From NCBI GenBank assembly GCA_934271195.1, contig CAKQRB010000021.1, positions 1-64,000 of the forward strand: a stretch of DNA of 64,000 bases, given 5' to 3'. Shown piece after piece: positions 61,289-64,000 of the stretch. The position numbers and the translations under genes are program-made. Positions within the stretch are counted from its first letter, which is position 1. The number at the start of each line of letters is the position of its first letter. This stretch comes from an uncultured Alphaproteobacteria bacterium (GTDB lineage: Bacteria; Pseudomonadota; Alphaproteobacteria; RF32; CAG-239). Under the pieces are notes generated by a model. The model saw nothing but the letters and a program-made list of their open reading frames with translations, was not told the origin of the DNA and made no database searches.

Positions 61289-62208
61289 ATCATTTTTTCT
61301 AATGTGCGTTTTACGGTATAATAGGCGGTAAACATCGCAATCATAACGGCAAATAACGGCAATATCAAGATAGTTACCCATGATTCTGCGGATAAATGCG
61401 CGCCGCTGATAATTCCCCCCTCAATCTGCTCGGCCAAAGAGGCAATCAGAAAAATCGTCGGAATGGAAAGAGCCACGCCGATAATGCCGCCCAAAAGCGA
61501 CAGCCAACCGGTTCGACGGGCATATTGCTGGGCAATATACGCATCTTTTGCACCCATGGTATGAAGAATTTCTATAATATAGCGGTGCAGCCCCAGACTG
61601 GTCTGTGTACTGTAAAAGATTGCGCCGGACGTTACCAGAATGACCAAAAACAAAATGCTCAGAGCCAGCATTTTCAAACCATCGGCAAAACGAATAAGCT
61701 TGTTGAGCCAAAGTTTGTGGTTGTCAACTGAAGCCAGTGGTGAAACCTGAGCCAGATTCTCTGCCAACAAGCCAAAATCCAGCGTTTCTCCTTTTTTGAT
61801 TTTTACGTCAATCAGTCTTGGCACCGGCAAACTTCCGATTTCAATGCCGTCTCCAAGCCACGGTTGAATAAGCTTTTGCAGTTGCTCGTCTGACAAGGGC
61901 GTGACTTTTTCAATCTCTGCCACCGATTCCAGATATTGCACGACCTTGTTCTGGTTCTCCATCGTATCGGCCAGAGCCTTGCTGCGATCGCTGTCATTAA
62001 CCGGCATAATCTGAATGGTCAGCGAGCCGAGAATACTGTCATTCCAGTTTCTGAGCATGGAATTGATGGAAAGCACGCCGGCCAGCGTAATGGCAAAAAT
62101 AAAAACGGAAATAGAAATCATAATCTGCAAAAACAGGTTAGAACTGTCATTGTTCAAAGGCAGTTCCTGCTTGCGCGAAATAAAATCAGCCGCAGTGTTA
62201 TTGCTCAT
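61285..62208 (-). CDS. ftsX: Cell division protein FtsX
   Basis: 307 residues. Four membrane helices with a periplasmic loop after the first, and the FtsX/MacB-like C-terminal domain. FtsEX regulates peptidoglycan hydrolases at the septum. The start at 62208 has AAGGAGG upstream and overlaps the ftsE stop (TGATG). Diverged as usual for FtsX. Confidence 0.93.
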   Translation of the reverse strand: MSNNTAADFISRKQELPLNNDSSNLFLQIMISISVFIFAITLAGVLSINSMLRNWNDSILGSLTIQIMPVNDSDRSKALADTMENQNKVVQYLESVAEIEKVTPLSDEQLQKLIQPWLGDGIEIGSLPVPRLIDVKIKKGETLDFGLLAENLAQVSPLASVDNHKLWLNKLIRFADGLKMLALSILFLVILVTSGAIFYSTQTSLGLHRYIIEILHTMGAKDAYIAQQYARRTGWLSLLGGIIGVALSIPTIFLIASLAEQIEGGIISGAHLSAESWVTILILPLFAVMIAMFTAYYTVKRTLEKMI

Positions 62209-62954
62209 CAAATGCCTCCTTTTCCGGTTTTGTTGCCAATGTTGATACCGGTAAAATCGTAAGGCTCATAAACGCTGAGCCCGTGGTTTTGCAAATGCAG
62301 GCGCGGAAAGGCAAAATCGGTAATCAGCTTTTCGCTGTGGGTTGCAATCACAACAGTTGTGCCGAGTTTGTTAAGCTCGACGAACAGCTTCATGAGCTTT
62401 GGTGCAATGTCGTTGTCCACGTTTCCTGTTGGCTCGTCGGCCAGCAGCAGGTCAGGGCGGTTGATAACGGCGCGGGCAATGGCAGTGCGCTGTTTTTCTC
62501 CGCCGGAAAGTGTGGATGTTTTGGCATACATATTACGGTCAAGTTCAACCCATTGCAAAAGTTCTGTCACTCTTTTTTTGACTTCCCGTTCGTTCATGCC
62601 GCAGATTCTCAGAGGCAGAGCCACGTTGTCAAAGGCCGAAAGGTGTTCCAGCAGGCGAAAGTCTTGAAATACGACACCGATTTTGCGCCGCAGCAAAGAA
62701 AGGTTGTCGCGGTTTGTAAAGTTGATATTCTTGCCAAAAACTTGCACTATGCCGCGGCTGGGTTTTTGTGTCAGGTACATCATGCTGAGCAAAGACGTTT
62801 TTCCGGCGCCGCTGCGTCCGGTCAGAAAGTGAAAAGACCCTTTCTTCAGGCTCAGAGAAATGTCGCTCAAAATCTCCGGCCCCTGACCGTAACGGATTCC
62901 CACATTCTGCATGACAATAATTGCATTATTGCTCTTGGTTTCGTTTTTTTGCAA
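62208..62954 (-). CDS. ftsE: Cell division ATP-binding protein FtsE
   Basis: 248 residues. ABC ATPase with Walker A GRSGAGKTS, Q-loop VFQDFRLL, signature LSGGEKQRTAIARA, Walker B LLLADEPTGNVD and H-loop ATHSEK. TTG start at 62954 with AAGGAGGG 6 nt upstream; the next ATG is 13 codons inside and lacks a ribosome site. Divergent from the zinc-ribbon gene. Confidence 0.95.
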   Translation of the reverse strand: MQKNETKSNNAIIVMQNVGIRYGQGPEILSDISLSLKKGSFHFLTGRSGAGKTSLLSMMYLTQKPSRGIVQVFGKNINFTNRDNLSLLRRKIGVVFQDFRLLEHLSAFDNVALPLRICGMNEREVKKRVTELLQWVELDRNMYAKTSTLSGGEKQRTAIARAVINRPDLLLADEPTGNVDNDIAPKLMKLFVELNKLGTTVVIATHSEKLITDFAFPRLHLQNHGLSVYEPYDFTGINIGNKTGKGGI

Positions 62955-63087
62955 TTTTTGCCCTCCTTGAAACTAAAATATTTTCTCTAAGATATAGCAA
63001 TAAATCATTTAATAAAATATTTTTTTTCTTTGATTAAATGCTTTTTGTGCAATAAGGTACAATATAAAGGAAAAAAGGTAAAAAACA

Positions 63088-64000
63088 ATGCGTATCAAAT
63101 GTCCTAACTGTGGAAAATTATATGAAATAGCTGACACGGATATGCCGGCGGGCGGCCGTAGGCTGCGGTGCTCAGGTTGTGGAGAAGTCTTCTGGCGGCG
63201 ACAAGAGGACGCGGACGATTCTTTTACCGCTCAAACAGAAGAAAAAACAGCCTCCGTTGATACGCCGAACTGGAATGAAATAAATCATGAAAGATCGGAT
63301 TCGGATGCAAACGAATGGACAGAAATCAACGCGGGACAGGCAAAAACAGAAGATGTAGCCGCTCCGGACAAAGAAGAAATTCCTGTAGCCATAGCGCCGG
63401 AAGATGTTGCCGCATCTCAAACATCAGATGAGGATAATACGCCGGAAAAAGAGGGTGGCGCGACCTCCGGCACTGCTGAGGAGAACAAGCCTGACGGCAT
63501 GGACGATATTTTAAAACGCCTGTCCGAACAAAGCGAAGCGCTGGCCCAAAAAGAAAGTACTCGTCCGGCACCGGAAAAAGTCTGGGGCTGTATTTGCAAA
63601 AACACCGGTTTGTTGAACAAAACAAACCGCCGTTATTTTTATTTTATGCTGTTTTTGATTTTTGTGCTGCTGATGTATTATTTCCGTTATGAGATTGTCA
63701 GAACGGTACCTTTTATGGAAAAAGCCTACGCAGTGCTGAATATCAAATCAAGAATTCTCGGTGAAGGGCTGGAGTTCAAAAACATCAGCCGTCGCACTTA
63801 CGAAGACGATTATGTAACCAAGATGGAAATCAAAGGCTATATTGTTAACAATACCGATAAAATGCTTGAGATTCCAAACGTCAAAGTAAAGGTTCTGGAT
63901 GAGAAAGCTATGGTGCTCCAATCTCAGACAACTCCGCCGCCGGCAAAGTATATTAAGGAAAACGGCCGCGTTGCTTTCAGTGTAACTGTAACTAAGCCGT
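63088..64000 (+). CDS. MJ0042-type zinc-ribbon / DUF3426 membrane protein, 3' end outside window
   Basis: The first 304 codons are visible and open to the window end. N-terminal zinc ribbon MRIKCPNCGKLYEI... LRCSGCGEVFWR (two CxxC pairs), then a long acidic, Glu/Pro/Ala-rich linker, one membrane helix (RRYFYFMLFLIFVLLMYYF), and a periplasmic DUF3426 domain (MEIKGYIVNNTDKMLEIPNVKVKVLD). This layout and its place divergent from ftsE are typical of Alphaproteobacteria. AAAGGAAAAAAGG lies upstream of the ATG. The function is unknown; an envelope role is inferred. Confidence 0.9.
   Translation, partial: MRIKCPNCGKLYEIADTDMPAGGRRLRCSGCGEVFWRRQEDADDSFTAQTEEKTASVDTPNWNEINHERSDSDANEWTEINAGQAKTEDVAAPDKEEIPVAIAPEDVAASQTSDEDNTPEKEGGATSGTAEENKPDGMDDILKRLSEQSEALAQKESTRPAPEKVWGCICKNTGLLNKTNRRYFYFMLFLIFVLLMYYFRYEIVRTVPFMEKAYAVLNIKSRILGEGLEFKNISRRTYEDDYVTKMEIKGYIVNNTDKMLEIPNVKVKVLDEKAMVLQSQTTPPPAKYIKENGRVAFSVTVTKP

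Overview
The window looks like chromosome of a fermentative, probably host-associated alphaproteobacterium. The alphaproteobacterial signals are a DUF1013 gene, zapA next to a 6S RNA and ymdB, an efp/IMPase pair, nuoLMN-birA-rnj synteny, and a zinc-ribbon gene divergent from ftsE-ftsX-ydcF-plsC-DUF2125. The anaerobic signals are AdhE, the [FeFe]-hydrogenase maturase HydE, a DUF1847 protein, and a phosphofructokinase, which is uncommon in this class. A gut lineage such as RF32 fits, but that is inference and was not tested.

Layout. 1-2440: purine-rich repeat, tgt and a LOG-family gene. 2441-4690: minus-strand accessory cassette with a lysozyme-like protein, two small membrane proteins and a phage-ejection-like protein; the first and last share an identical 49-bp leader with a terminator-like hairpin. 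4887-9646: DUF5662-like protein, ABC exporter, membrane protein, SpmA/SpmB fusion. 9650-16300: second repeat copy, adhE, murE, DUF1847, queH and a membrane-anchored J-protein. 16341-23300: accessory zone with a helical-repeat protein, hydE, a BPL_N amidotransferase-like protein, a Ser/Cys/Lys-rich small protein, a signal-less S41 peptidase and a NUDIX hydrolase. 23391-31014: tRNA-Lys, then three antiporter-like Nuo subunits that have lost most of their charged channel residues, birA and RNase J. 31222-35626: a 1367-residue toxin-like protein with a candidate ART domain, LRR-like region and hydrophobic tail, preceded by a 98-residue partner. 35731-43000: pfkA, YdcH-like, rpsU, a 41-cysteine secreted protein, ymdB, 6S RNA, zapA, DUF4164, ThiE-like, efp and a divergent IMPase. 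42634-54629: OmpA-like protein, rpmE, two conserved unknowns, DUF1013, third repeat copy, elbB, M16 peptidase, ispH, AlbA_2 protein, rnhA, a charged protein, a hydrolase and a glycosyltransferase. 54724-64000: thrS, a 99-bp tandem repeat, tadA, rluB, rsmD, DUF2125, plsC, ydcF, ftsX, ftsE and the 5' part of the zinc-ribbon gene.

How it fits together. Tgt and QueH are the insertion and last-reduction steps of queuosine synthesis. TadA, RluB, RsmD, EF-P, S21, L31 and ThrS serve translation. MurE, FtsEX and ZapA serve wall synthesis and division. AdhE and HydE point to ethanol and hydrogen fermentation, consistent with decay of the Nuo subunits. The most unusual content is the signal-less effector-like set (2441-4690, 16388-17908, 20940-22583, 31222-35626, perhaps 52045-52662) together with the double-hairpin leaders.
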